A stretch of DNA of 15,195 bases, from positions 1 through 15,195 of the forward strand of contig PXSC01000036.1 of the NCBI GenBank assembly GCA_003023535.1, read 5' to 3'. A program made the position numbers and the translations under genes. How positions within the stretch are numbered: the stretch's first letter is position 1; each line of letters starts with the position of its first letter. Source of the stretch: Halobacteriales archaeon QS_9_70_65. Its GTDB lineage: Archaea > Halobacteriota > Halobacteria > Halobacteriales > Haloarculaceae. A model generated the notes under the pieces. The model was given only the letters and a program-made list of their open reading frames with translations. It was not told the DNA's origin and ran no database searches. Positions 1-8,100 of this stretch are shown piece after piece.

Positions 1-391
1 GTCGATCGCCGAGTACCCACCACGCGAAAACCGGGGCGAGAACGGGGCTCAGTCCGTACATGATGGACGCCATCGCTGGCGTCGTCGTCCCCTGGCCCGT
101 GAACAGCAGGGCGTTGTTCAGCGCGATGAGGAACACTCCCGCGATTCCGATACCGAGGAGGTCACCTCGTGTCCGGGGCACCCACTTCGACCGGGACCGG
201 GTCGCGACGACGTAGCCGGCCAACACCGCGGCACCGATGTCGAATCGGAGCCCAGCGAACAGGAGCGGCGGCAGTTCTCGCAACCCCGTCTTGATCGCGA
301 CGAACGAACTACCGAACAAGGTAGCTAACAGCACGAACAATCCAGCGTTACGGTAGCGGGTGGGCAGGGACGGTCGCGTCGCTCGTATCAT
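1..391 (-). CDS. EamA/DMT-family membrane transporter, N-terminal part (runs off the window)
   Basis: The reverse complement from the ATG at 389-391 is open to the window edge (130 codons, no stop). The N-terminus is basic (MIRATRPSLPTRYRN). About four hydrophobic segments follow: around residues 15-33 (FVLLATLFGSSFVAIKTG), 38-60, 72-92 and 103-122 (IMYGLSPVLAPVFAWWVLGD). The pattern of a small-residue-rich first helix with 'FGSSFVAIKTGL', then 'PPLLFAGLRF' and a 'LSPVLAPVFAWWVLGD' segment, is typical of the first EamA repeat of drug/metabolite transporters. A full protein would be about 300 residues with ten helices, so more than half is missing. The substrate cannot be told from this part. 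Family assignment is by motif recognition, not by search. Confidence 0.85.
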   Translation of the reverse strand, partial: MIRATRPSLPTRYRNAGLFVLLATLFGSSFVAIKTGLRELPPLLFAGLRFDIGAAVLAGYVVATRSRSKWVPRTRGDLLGIGIAGVFLIALNNALLFTGQGTTTPAMASIMYGLSPVLAPVFAWWVLGDR

Positions 392-1080
392 AATTCGTTC
401 ACTTCTCGTCGGCAGCACCAGTCTCTTACGGGCGTTCTTCGCATGCTGTATTATAACGGCCAGAAACGCAAGAGGGCTTCGCGAGAAGCCGTCTCACGCA
501 TCGGTGTACCACGACCCACGATCGTACTCTCTTACGAACATCATACTGGATTATGTCATAAATAGTATACTCACCGAATTCGGGAGTGCTCCGATGAGAA
601 CTGGTCCATCGGTCCGTTGATCGGACGTGGAAACTCCTACCAATTCTAATAGACGTTCCGAACAGTGTGAAGGATACGGGCAGCGGTCCAGAAAGCGATT
701 AGCCCGGTCGAGAGTGCATCAGACAGTCGGTACGAGAAGACTGACCACGCTGTGGTAGCGCGTTCTGGGTCCGATGGTAGCCGACCACGACCAGTAGTTC
801 GTTAATGACCACATTCGCGGCTGGAGACGATGCAACCGAGCGCGACGACCCTCAGACTGTCCATGACGGACCACGGACAGTCCACGAGGGCTGGCGTGCC
901 AGCGAGGCCACGGTGCGTTTCTCGGCACGGACAGGTCGCCGTCAGCCGACCCCGAAGTCGGGTCCGTCGAAGCGAGCGTGACGCCACGTGCCTCTCCGTC
1001 GCCCGTGTCCTGTGCGGGGTAGAGTGGCAAACACCGACAATTGAACTGTCACTGGCGTCTGGCCCTGCGCCACGAGCCGA
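392..1080. other. long gene-poor region with no supportable gene
   Basis: About 400-600 is AT-richer than the flanks, with an AT-rich stretch around 540-575 (ttatgtcataaatagtat). From about 700 on the DNA is GC-rich and open frames appear on both strands. These have no recognisable motif and an arginine/serine-rich composition unlike the acidic proteins of this genome, so they look like GC-driven shadows. No tRNA or rRNA is seen. The right part leads into the IS1341-like hairpin described separately, so part of it may be decayed mobile-element DNA. Confidence 0.5.
445..460 (-). promoter_or_regulatory. possible TATA region for the EamA transporter
   Basis: On the minus strand an AT-rich box (gttataata, 449-457) lies about 60 nt before the ATG at 391. 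This would give a transcript with a leader of roughly 30 nt. No clear ribosome binding site is seen before the ATG. The assignment is weak. Confidence 0.3.
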
Positions 1081-1165
1081 CTCCGAGCGGGTGAGTCCCA
1101 CCCGACGAGCCGGCGTGCAAGCCCCGTCCTCAGCGAGCGCGTCAGCGCGGGCAGGGCGGGGTAGT
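1081..1165 (+). mobile_element. possible relic of the 3' end of an IS1341-type (TnpB) element
   Basis: The sequence agccccgtcct at 1120-1130 pairs with agggcggggt at 1153-1162, with G-T wobbles, across a GC-rich loop, and is followed by 'agtcgac'. A conserved hairpin of this form ('gccccgtcct...agggcggggta') closes many haloarchaeal IS1341/TnpB elements, where it belongs to the element's right end and guide-RNA scaffold. The preceding 'gggtgagtcccaccc' (1090-1104) is a second small hairpin. No intact tnpB lies upstream, although one short frame before 1038 ends at a stop after a TnpB-C-terminus-like but unconvincing stretch. The match is from memory of such ends and has not been searched. Confidence 0.4.
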
Positions 1166-1407
1166 CGACTCGCGTCGATCCCATCGTCGTGGACTAGTCG
1201 TCGAAAGACGCCCGGCCGGCGGCCCGTGCTTGGCTCGCCACCGGCTCGACCCCCGCTCGCCGGCCGGCAGGGTGCGGGCCGCCGCCCCGGCGTCGGTGGT
1301 GATGCAACTCGGTGTCGGTCGGTGCCAGTTCCCGTCGTGGAGAGCAGTGCCTCCGGTCGTCGGCCGACCCCTGCGCGGCGGTCCGTCGGGTGACCCCTCT
1401 CGGGGCC

Positions 1408-1451
1408 AGCAAAAAACATATCTCCGGGCGGACCGGATCTCTTATATCGCG
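1408..1451 (+). promoter_or_regulatory. cdc48 promoter
   Basis: An AT-rich box (aaaaaacatatc, 1411-1422) lies about 30-35 nt before the ATG at 1452. A second A/T stretch (cttatat, 1441-1447) is too close to the ATG to act as its TATA box. The spacing suggests a very short leader. Confidence 0.45.
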
Positions 1452-3556
<2,105 letters not shown>

Positions 3557-3600
3557 AACCTTTTTGCACGGCGCGCTTCGCGCGCCGGCAAAAACGTTCA
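3557..3600 (+). terminator. 3'-end cassette after cdc48: T5, GC hairpin, A5
   Basis: Four nucleotides after the TAG stop (3554-3556), tttttgc at 3561-3567 pairs with gcaaaaa at 3588-3594. Inside it is a perfect hairpin, cggcgcgc (3569-3576) with gcgcgccg (3580-3587), loop ttc. The same layout follows phoU and the phoU relic, always in the sense direction of the gene, so a terminator or 3'-processing role is likely. Confidence 0.6.
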
Positions 3601-3607
3601 TGAAAAA

Positions 3608-3706
3608 GACACGGCGGGCCTCCCGATGGTCGGCCCTTGGTCCCGCGCTCGGCCGTGTCGGCCTCGCGCGGTGAACCGCTTCGGGGGCGACCTGACGGAC
3701 GCCCCC
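3608..3706. other. structured non-coding stretch with three consecutive stems
   Basis: Stem 1 is gacacggc (3608-3615) with gccgtgtc (3652-3659), and nested in it gggcc (3616-3620) with ggccc (3632-3636). Stem 2 is gcggt (3668-3672) with accgc (3675-3679). Stem 3 is gggggcg (3683-3689) with cgccccc (3700-3706). No open frame with recognisable content covers it. It could be a small RNA, a long 3' UTR of cdc48 or an old mobile-element end. I do not recognise it as a tRNA, RNase P RNA or SRP RNA. Confidence 0.4.
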
Positions 3707-3871
3707 TCGCGGATGCTAGCTGATTTATTGGATTGTTAGCGTTGAGTGTGCGTATTTATCGCTCAAAATCTCACCAGTTCCAGCAGAGGTTCTAAATGGT
3801 GTGCAAGATGGAGGGCGATGCTCCATAACGGTGGCAGAAGAGGTGGACGTGTGGGCACAAACGGTGTCGTT

Positions 3872-4123
3872 TCACGACTCGGCAAGTCCCTCGAGCAAGG
3901 ATTTAACGGCTTCTTGATCCGTTTCCCAATCATCTTTGGACCGGATAACATACTTCTGTTGGCGTTTCCAACTGTCTCCAGTCTGTTTCCAGAGATAAAT
4001 GCCGATCTCGCGTCCACTGAATCCTTTATACAGTACCACGGCTTTCAACCAATCGCTCGACTTAAAGATAATTTTACCATCAAGAACTTCTAACTCCTCG
4101 TGAACCGGAAATTCGCCAATCAT
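3872..4123 (-). CDS. small hypothetical protein, second gene of an accessory pair
   Basis: The gene encodes 83 residues from ATG at 4121-4123, overlapping the stop of the upstream gene by one base (TAATG), so the two are probably translated together. The protein begins MIGEFPVHEELEVLDGKIIF and has a tryptophan/lysine-rich middle (SSDWLKAVVLYKGF, YLWKQTGDSWKRQQKYVIRS, DDWETDQEA) that suggests a small beta-rich fold. There is no signal peptide or membrane segment. Similar short proteins recur as hypotheticals in haloarchaeal accessory DNA, but I know no function. As the downstream partner of a gene with an antitoxin-like N-terminus it could be a toxin-type protein; this is inference only. Its DNA is clearly lower in GC than the neighbouring core genes, which suggests acquisition. 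Confidence 0.75.
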   Translation of the reverse strand: MIGEFPVHEELEVLDGKIIFKSSDWLKAVVLYKGFSGREIGIYLWKQTGDSWKRQQKYVIRSKDDWETDQEAVKSLLEGLAES

Positions 4124-4464
4124 TAGTTTCTAGTCTCCAGTTTCTCGACGACACGGTCGGCGATTAACTCCGCAGTTAGGACTGCGGTTGTGTCAGGGGT
4201 ATCGTCCGATTCCTGTAATAACTTTTTAAAGTCAACTTGATCCCGGATTTCTCGGGCCTGTGCCGCGAGTTCCTCCTGTTCTTCATGGCTCACTGATGCC
4301 AACTCTTCAATGGTTGAGCCCCAGCTCGGAATTCGGGGCCGAGGGTCGTGATAGGCGTCCAGAAGATGGTGAAGATAGCCATTCCACGTGGAGTTATCAG
4401 GCTTTGAGCTGACCAGCCGTTCGTGTGTGTCCGGACTGACTTTGATGTTTTTTCGGTCCGCCAT
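4123..4464 (-). CDS. small protein with RHH/VapB-like N-terminus, first gene of an accessory pair
   Basis: I chose the ATG at 4462-4464, giving 113 residues beginning MADRKNIKVSPDTHERLVSS. The frame is open further upstream, but that part (MLLKYRFYSFPASL...) is unlike a coding start and would cross the promoter. The segment 'IKVSPDTHERLVSSKPDNST' followed by 'WNGYLHHLLDAY' is the form seen in haloarchaeal VapB-like and ribbon-helix-helix-like proteins (strand, then helix-turn-helix). Residues 55-113 are acidic and helical (HEEQEELAAQAREIRDQVDF), perhaps a partner-binding arm. The stop overlaps the next gene's start. The pair sits alone in lower-GC DNA between cdc48 and a gene graveyard. Role as DNA-binding antitoxin or regulator is inferred. 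Confidence 0.75.
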   Translation of the reverse strand: MADRKNIKVSPDTHERLVSSKPDNSTWNGYLHHLLDAYHDPRPRIPSWGSTIEELASVSHEEQEELAAQAREIRDQVDFKKLLQESDDTPDTTAVLTAELIADRVVEKLETRN

Positions 4465-4489
4465 TGTATCCCATATGTATCCCGGTGGG

Positions 4490-4503
4490 CAGATTACAAA
4501 AAG
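4490..4503 (-). promoter_or_regulatory. promoter of the accessory gene pair
   Basis: On the minus strand ctttttgtaatct (4491-4503) is centred about 33 nt before the ATG at 4464, a plausible TATA box for a short-leader transcript. A second AT-rich stretch, gatacatatgggatac, lies directly before the ATG. Confidence 0.4.
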
Positions 4504-4737
4504 TTTGGGGTAAGGTTGTATCCTAAGACTGGCTGGAAAACTATAGAATCGGTACTTCAATAGCACCTCCCGAGTAGATCGCGGCCTTCGCTCAATGCAC
4601 CCTCTATATCTTACATGCTTCTGACAAGAGTCAGGTATGTTCCGATTTCGTTTTCCAAGTTACTCGTATATACTAACTGATATATCGATCTGGAGTTAGC
4701 ATTCGCTGAGTGGGGCGTTCGGAAAATACCCCGAGGT
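4504..4737. other. AT-richer intergenic stretch without a gene
   Basis: No coding frame can be supported. Small inverted repeats are visible: ctgac/gtcag around 4621-4634 and ctaact/agttag around 4673-4699, the latter enclosing an AT-rich stretch (gatatatcgatc). It may contain promoters or the edge of an inserted segment. Confidence 0.4.
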
Positions 4738-4818
4738 GGTTCTCGGCGACAAGGCCGAAGACTGAGTCGCCGTAGCGCGCGCCGACTGGAGCGAGCGGAA
4801 GGAGTACGCGCTATTTTT

Positions 4819-4888
4819 CCAAGTTTTTGCCGCGGAGGCGTGTTCGGCGCGTCCGCGCCGAACCGCCGGAATGTGTAAAAAGTGGGCT
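4819..4888 (-). terminator. 3'-end cassette after the phoU relic
   Basis: Read on the minus strand it has ctttttacac just after the relic's stop, then a variable GC hairpin (gttcggcg/cgccgaac, about 4842-4863), then gcaaaaactt. The flanks match the cassette after phoU almost exactly while the hairpin differs completely. Confidence 0.55.
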
Positions 4889-5175
4889 CTAGTGAACGAG
4901 TTCGCAGCTGTTCTCGGCCATGTATAGCGGGCGGGCGGCGATGTTGACGGCGTGGTCGCCGATGCGCTTGAGGTCGCAGATCGTCAGGAGAAGCCGGGAG
5001 ACCTCGTTCACCAAGTCTTCAATCCCCCCGCCAGAGGCGCCGGTCTCGATGAGGTCCCGGACGATGGCGCCGGAGGCGCCCTTGCAGAACCGATCGACCT
5101 CGTCGTCGCGCTCGTCGATGGCGAAGCAGGCCTCAAGTCCTCGTCGGCGTAGGCCGCCATCGCGTCGTCACCATC
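4889..5175 (-). pseudogene. C-terminal fragment of a second PhoU (frameshifted)
   Basis: The reverse strand encodes pieces alignable to the C-terminal ~95 residues of the intact PhoU at 7132-7809: DDAMAAYADED, EACFAIDERDDEVDRF, GAIVRDLIETGA, IEDLVNEVSRLLLTI, DLKRIGDHAVNIAAR, then LYMAENSCELVH and a TAG stop at 4889-4891. At least two frame changes separate these pieces (near 'GDED', a lost base, and near 'SGGGD', which runs into a stop). There is no N-terminal half: homology ends at about 5175, where cdc48-like debris begins. Substitutions such as DDELIY to SCELVH show it is not a recent exact copy. It is non-functional as read. Confidence 0.85.
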
Positions 5176-5177
5176 TT

Positions 5178-5243
5178 AACGACGGCGGCGCCGAGGGCGG
5201 CCGCCGGCAGAGCAGCCGTATAGGCTTCCAGCAGCTCCTTTAG
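5178..5243 (+). pseudogene. relic of the last ~20 codons of a second cdc48-like gene
   Basis: The plus strand reads DGGAEGGRRQSSRIGFQQLL and a TAG stop at 5241-5243, against ...[21 protein letters not shown] at the end of cdc48. Over 30 bp (5201-5230 versus 3523-3552) 27 bases agree. Two of the three differences are silent and one gives G to S, so the ancestor was a coding paralogue and not random sequence. The stop overlaps the convergent lipoprotein stop. Everything upstream of the relic is gone and replaced by the phoU fragment on the opposite strand. Confidence 0.75.
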
Positions 5244-5896
5244 CTCTCCTCGCCGTGTTCGACCGCCCCGAACAGCGTCTCGACGCGCGGTCGCTCCTCG
5301 TCGGCGAGTTCCGCCGGGTACGCTGCCCCCAGCACGACGTAATCTTGGTCGTCCGCGACGCGGGTGACGAGCAGCCGCAGCTGTCGCTCGCCGGCCTCGA
5401 GGACGATCGTCCCCTCGAAGACGCCGACGGTCGTCGACGTTCCCAGGACCGTCGTCTCCCGCTCGGTCACCGCGGCGAGGTCGTCGGGGCCCTCGCCGTC
5501 GAGTCGCTCGGCGATCCGGTCCCGCATCCGGCCGGCCAACTCCCGGCGGCTCTCGTCGGCGATGGGGTTGAACTCCTGGCCGACGATGGCCATCGAGGGG
5601 GAACTGAACGCCACCGCCACGACGAGCGACCGCGGCGTCCCGGCGAGTGTTACCTCGCGGGTGTACTCCGTCGAGTGGTTGATGACGGTCACGTCCCGCT
5701 CGCTGCCGCCGGCGGTCACCGTCCGCTCGACGACGACCTCCTCGGTACCCTCCGACTCGTAGTCGGCCTCGGCGACCGCCTCGTCCGCGAACGTCGCCGG
5801 TGTCGACTCGAACTCGAACTCCTCTCGGGTGGCGGCGCAGCCGGCCAGCCCGGCCACGAGCCCGGCGGCGCCGGCGCACAGCTCTCGCCGTCTCAT
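5240..5896 (-). CDS. secreted lipoprotein, DUF6517-like
   Basis: The gene encodes 218 residues from ATG at 5894-5896. The N-terminus MRRRELCAGAAGLVAGLAGC is a lipoprotein signal with basic residues, a hydrophobic stretch and a lipobox ending L-A-G-C, typical of haloarchaeal lipid-anchored surface proteins (probably Tat-exported, although only three arginines in a row are seen). The mature part is acidic and beta-rich: a first segment (FESTPATFADEAVAEADYES), a repeated 'VVERTVTAGGSERDVTVINHSTEY' strand pair, then 'VAFSSPSMAIVGQEFNPIAD' and 'TTVLGTSTTVGVFEGTIV'. This order matches what I recall of DUF6517 lipoproteins, whose function is unknown. It is convergent with the cdc48 relic and divergent from cinA, with a TATA-like catatact near 5921-5932 fitting a leaderless transcript. 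Confidence 0.85.
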   Translation of the reverse strand: MRRRELCAGAAGLVAGLAGCAATREEFEFESTPATFADEAVAEADYESEGTEEVVVERTVTAGGSERDVTVINHSTEYTREVTLAGTPRSLVVAVAFSSPSMAIVGQEFNPIADESRRELAGRMRDRIAERLDGEGPDDLAAVTERETTVLGTSTTVGVFEGTIVLEAGERQLRLLVTRVADDQDYVVLGAAYPAELADEERPRVETLFGAVEHGEES

Positions 5897-5917
5897 CGAT
5901 TTACACAGTCGCGGGAC

Positions 5918-5933
5918 GGAAGTATATGCGCTG
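5918..5933 (-). promoter_or_regulatory. lipoprotein gene promoter
   Basis: On the minus strand gcgcatatacttcc (about 5919-5932) is centred 27-30 nt before the ATG at 5896, the usual TATA distance for a leaderless haloarchaeal transcript. Confidence 0.5.
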
Positions 5934-6010
5934 TGGCGCGTTCGAGTCCCGATACCGCGGTCGCCGGCACCCCGGACCCCGCCGACCGTCGTCGTCGGGC
6001 CCTGCAGAGA

Positions 6011-6020
6011 CCTAATTATC
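6011..6020 (+). promoter_or_regulatory. cinA promoter (TATA-like)
   Basis: The AT-rich cctaattatc stands alone in GC-rich DNA, ending about 20 nt before the ATG at 6041, consistent with a leaderless or very short-leader transcript. Confidence 0.4.
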
Positions 6021-6040
6021 GTGGTCGCACAGGGAGTCGT

Positions 6041-6859
6041 ATGCAGGCCGCGCTGCTCACCGTCGGAGACGAACTCCTCGACGGCGACACCGAGAACGCG
6101 AACGCGACCTGGCTGTCGCGGCGGCTCACCGAGCGGGGGGTGATACTGCCGGCCGTAATTCTTTCACGGCTCCTCAGCGATGTCCGACTAGATGCCGTAC
6201 GCGACCCTGTTTTCTGAGCAGGACTGCTTCACGCGGTTACAGCCGGCAGTATGGCGTCGAGCGGGTGCCGAGGGTGCCGGACGACCGCGAGGCGGTCGCG
6301 GCGACGATCCGGCGGTACAGCGACGCCTTCGACGTCGTCGTCACCGGCGGGCTCGGCGGAACGCCGGACGACGTGACCGCCGAGGCCGTCGCCGCGACTT
6401 TCGACCGCCGGACGATCGAAAACGAGGTCGCGCGGGCGGACCTCGAGCGGACCCTCGAGGCGCTCGCCGGCGACTCCCCTTCTTCCGATCTCGACGTGGA
6501 CGTCGCGGCGCAGGCGCGGCTGCCGGCCGGCTCGCAGCCGCTGGTCGACCACGCCGGGCCGTGTCGTCGAGAACGCCCACGTCCTGCCCGGCATCCCCGC
6601 CGAGATGCGGCGGATGTTCGAGGAGGTGGCCCCGGAGTTCGACGGCGACCGCCGGTCCCGGACCGTCCACACGGTGGAGCCGGAGGCCAACCTCGTCGAG
6701 CGGCTCGACGAAATCCGGCGGCGCTTCGACGTGCCGGTGGGCTGCTACCCCGACCGGGAGGCCGGCCACAGTCGGCTCAAGTCGACCGCCGACGACGAGG
6801 CGGCGCTCGCGGACGCGGCGGCGTGGCTGGCCGACAATGTCGCACTCGTCGACCCGTAA
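6041..6859 (+). pseudogene. cinA: CinA N-terminal/MoaB-like molybdopterin-binding-domain protein, interrupted twice
   Basis: The ATG at 6041 opens MQAALLTVGDELLDGDTENANATWLSRRLTERGV, the start of haloarchaeal CinA/MoaB-like proteins. A 110-bp inverted-repeat element (6143-6252) then adds a short wrong tail and a stop at 6215-6217. The gene resumes at 6253 with GVERVPRVPDDREAV and VVVTGGLGGTPDDVTAEAV, the conserved GGxGxTxDD motif of MoCF-type domains. Near 6556, after LPAGSQPLVDHAG, the frame shifts again and continues as VVENAHVLPGIPAEMRRMF...RFDVPVGCYPD, ending ALVDP-stop at 6857-6859. The second break fits loss of about 11 bp encoding the usual Leu-Ala-Pro-Gly turn. Removing the element and restoring 11 bp gives about 239 residues. 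As it stands no full protein can be made. Confidence 0.88.
6143..6252. mobile_element. 110-bp MITE-like element inserted in cinA
   Basis: The ends are 16-bp inverted repeats: atactgccggccgtaa (6143-6158) and ttacagccggcagtat (6237-6252), one mismatch. The inside has no coding potential. Exact removal of these 110 bp restores the cinA frame and the usual spacing RGV-x-V-x-R, so no target-site duplication is apparent. The parent transposon is not in the window. Confidence 0.75.
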
Positions 6860-7131
6860 CCGGCCGACGAGTCGCGCCGCCGACGGTGTGTCGGGGTCTC
6901 TCCGTTCGCGTGTCTGCTTGAACCACCAGTTCGGCCCGGCGATTCCGCCACTTTGCATCCGCGAGGCGCGAAGCGCCGAGCGGTTCTCGCTGACGAGGCC
7001 GAAGGCCGAGTCAGCGTAGCGCGCGACGACTAACACCGAGCGAAGCGAGGCGGCTGGAGGAGCGTGCGCATATTTTCCCCCAAGTTTTTGCCGGGGGTCG
7101 CCCCCGGCGACCCCCGTGTAAAAAGTGGGTG
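6860..7131. other. hairpin-rich intergenic DNA between the cinA pseudogene and phoU
   Basis: It contains a perfect small hairpin ggcgc-gaa-gcgcc (6965-6977), the stem gctgac/gtcagc (6989-6994 with 7010-7015), a further 'cgagcgaagcgag' hairpin near 7037-7049, and the phoU 3'-end cassette. No gene is seen. Confidence 0.5.
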
Positions 7132-7429
7132 CTAGTAGATGAGTTCGTCGTCGTTCTCGACCATGTACACCGTCCGGGCGGCGACGTTGACGGCGTGGTC
7201 GCCGATGCGTTCGAGGTCCCGGATCGTCAACAGCAGTCGGGAGACCTCATTCATGAGCGCCTCGATCTCCTCGCCGGCGCCGGTTTCGATCTCCGTTTCG
7301 ATGAGATCCCGGACGACGGCTTCGGAGGCCGCCTCGCAGCGGGCGTCGACCTCGTCGTCTCGCTCGTCGATGGCGAAACAGGCTTCGACGTCCTCGTCGG
7401 CGTAGGCGGTCATCGCGTCGTCGACCATC
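6982..7429. repeat. diverged direct repeat, copy 2 (phoU 3' part plus its downstream DNA)
   Basis: This is the partner of 4738-5175. Here the coding part belongs to the intact phoU. The non-coding half keeps the same order of elements: outer hairpin, 'gtagcgcgcg', A/T stretch, 'ccaagtttttgccg', GC hairpin, 'gtgtaaaaagtggg', stop codon. Confidence 0.7.
7080..7131 (-). terminator. 3'-end cassette after phoU
   Basis: Reading with phoU: stop, caccca, cttttt, acac, a hairpin gccggggg/cccccggc (7090-7097 with 7101-7108, loop tcg), then gcaaaaacttgg. The T5/A5 pair and hairpin resemble the structures after cdc48 and the phoU relic. Confidence 0.6.
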
Positions 7430-7809
7430 TCGAGGACGGCGTCGCCGACCCCCTGGACGTCGACGTCGGGGTAGCGGTCCCGTTCGGCGGCCAGGGTGTA
7501 GTCGCCGAGGTTGGTGGCGAGATCCGCCACCCGCTCGAGGTCGGTGATGATCTTGAACGAGGCGGCGATGAACCGCAGGTCGCCGGCGACCGGCTGCTGA
7601 AGCGCAAAGAGATCGATACAGTCCTGCTCCAGGTCGAGGTACAGCTCGTTGATCTCGTGGTCGCCCTCGATCACCTTCCGTGCCAGCGCCTTGTCCTTCG
7701 ATTCGAGCGCCCGCAGCCCCATCCGGACCCGGTCGATGACGACCTCGCTCATGTAGAGGACGTTCTCCCGGAGCCCCTGGAGCTGCTCCTGGAATTCCTT
7801 CCGTGCCAT
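7132..7809 (-). CDS. phoU: PhoU, phosphate-uptake/signalling regulator
   Basis: The gene encodes 225 residues starting MARKEFQEQLQGLRENVLYM at the ATG 7807-7809. The frame is open further upstream (to about 8412) but only as a shadow of other DNA, and homologues start at this Met. The protein has two PhoU three-helix repeats with the usual metal-binding acidic motifs: DLERVADLATNLGDYTL (middle) and DLERIGDHAVNVAAR (near the C-terminus), preceded by 'ALQQPVAGDLRFIAASFKIITD'. Length is normal for single PhoU proteins. PhoU normally restrains the Pst phosphate transporter or its regulators; no pst genes are in the window. A TATA-like aaagtacatac (about 7833-7843 on the minus strand) suggests leaderless transcription. 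AbrB-PhoU lies 1 kb away on the other strand. Confidence 0.95.
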   Translation of the reverse strand: MARKEFQEQLQGLRENVLYMSEVVIDRVRMGLRALESKDKALARKVIEGDHEINELYLDLEQDCIDLFALQQPVAGDLRFIAASFKIITDLERVADLATNLGDYTLAAERDRYPDVDVQGVGDAVLEMVDDAMTAYADEDVEACFAIDERDDEVDARCEAASEAVVRDLIETEIETGAGEEIEALMNEVSRLLLTIRDLERIGDHAVNVAARTVYMVENDDELIY

Positions 7810-7829
7810 GTCTCCGAGTCCGACGGTCG

Positions 7830-7845
7830 GCCGTATGTACTTTCG
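7830..7845 (-). promoter_or_regulatory. phoU promoter
   Basis: On the minus strand gaaagtacatacgg is centred about 28 nt before the ATG at 7809, the spacing expected for a leaderless transcript. Confidence 0.45.
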
Positions 7846-8100
7846 GGCACGCTTCACGCGGCCGCCGGCAGCCCGGAGAGGATCGGCCTCCGAGCCCCGA
7901 ACGCGAGAGCCGAGGGTGACGACGGACTCGGCGAGTGTCGACTCCCGTCGGGAGCCGTCCATCAGTGTTGCCGGCATGGGTCTTCGAAGCAGCGATTCAC
8001 CGCTCGTTCGTCCGAGGCTACGCGGAATCCCCCCGTACGACCGTCGATTCGCGTATCTACGGCCGACGATACGGGAACGTCGGCGAAAGGCGTAAGTGTC

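Larger units (their letters stand above)
4738..5175. repeat. diverged direct repeat, copy 1 (phoU 3' part plus its downstream DNA)
   Basis: This stretch matches 6982-7429 in the same orientation. The shared part includes the non-coding start (ggttctcg...aggccgaag...gagtc...gcgtagcgcgcg in copy 2, slightly changed here), the 'ccaagtttttgccg' and 'gtgtaaaaagtggg' flanks of the 3'-end hairpin, and the phoU C-terminal coding region. The copies differ by many substitutions and small indels, so the duplication is old or the source was a paralogue. The two copies flank the lipoprotein and cinA genes. Confidence 0.7.

Noticed and set aside
802..1419. Long open frames on both strands between the EamA gene and cdc48
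   Set aside because: Arginine/serine-rich composition, no motifs, overlapping on both strands: typical of GC-rich non-coding DNA, not of acidic haloarchaeal proteins.
3736..4715. Weak similarity gttagcgttgagtg / gttagcattcgctgagtg as possible borders of the accessory pair
   Set aside because: Only two short shared blocks; not enough to call direct repeats.
6478..6492. cttcttccgatct inside cinA resembles the end of a sequencing adapter
   Set aside because: Only a short, inexact match, and the coding frame continues through it with family-consistent residues (LDVDV), so adapter contamination is unlikely.
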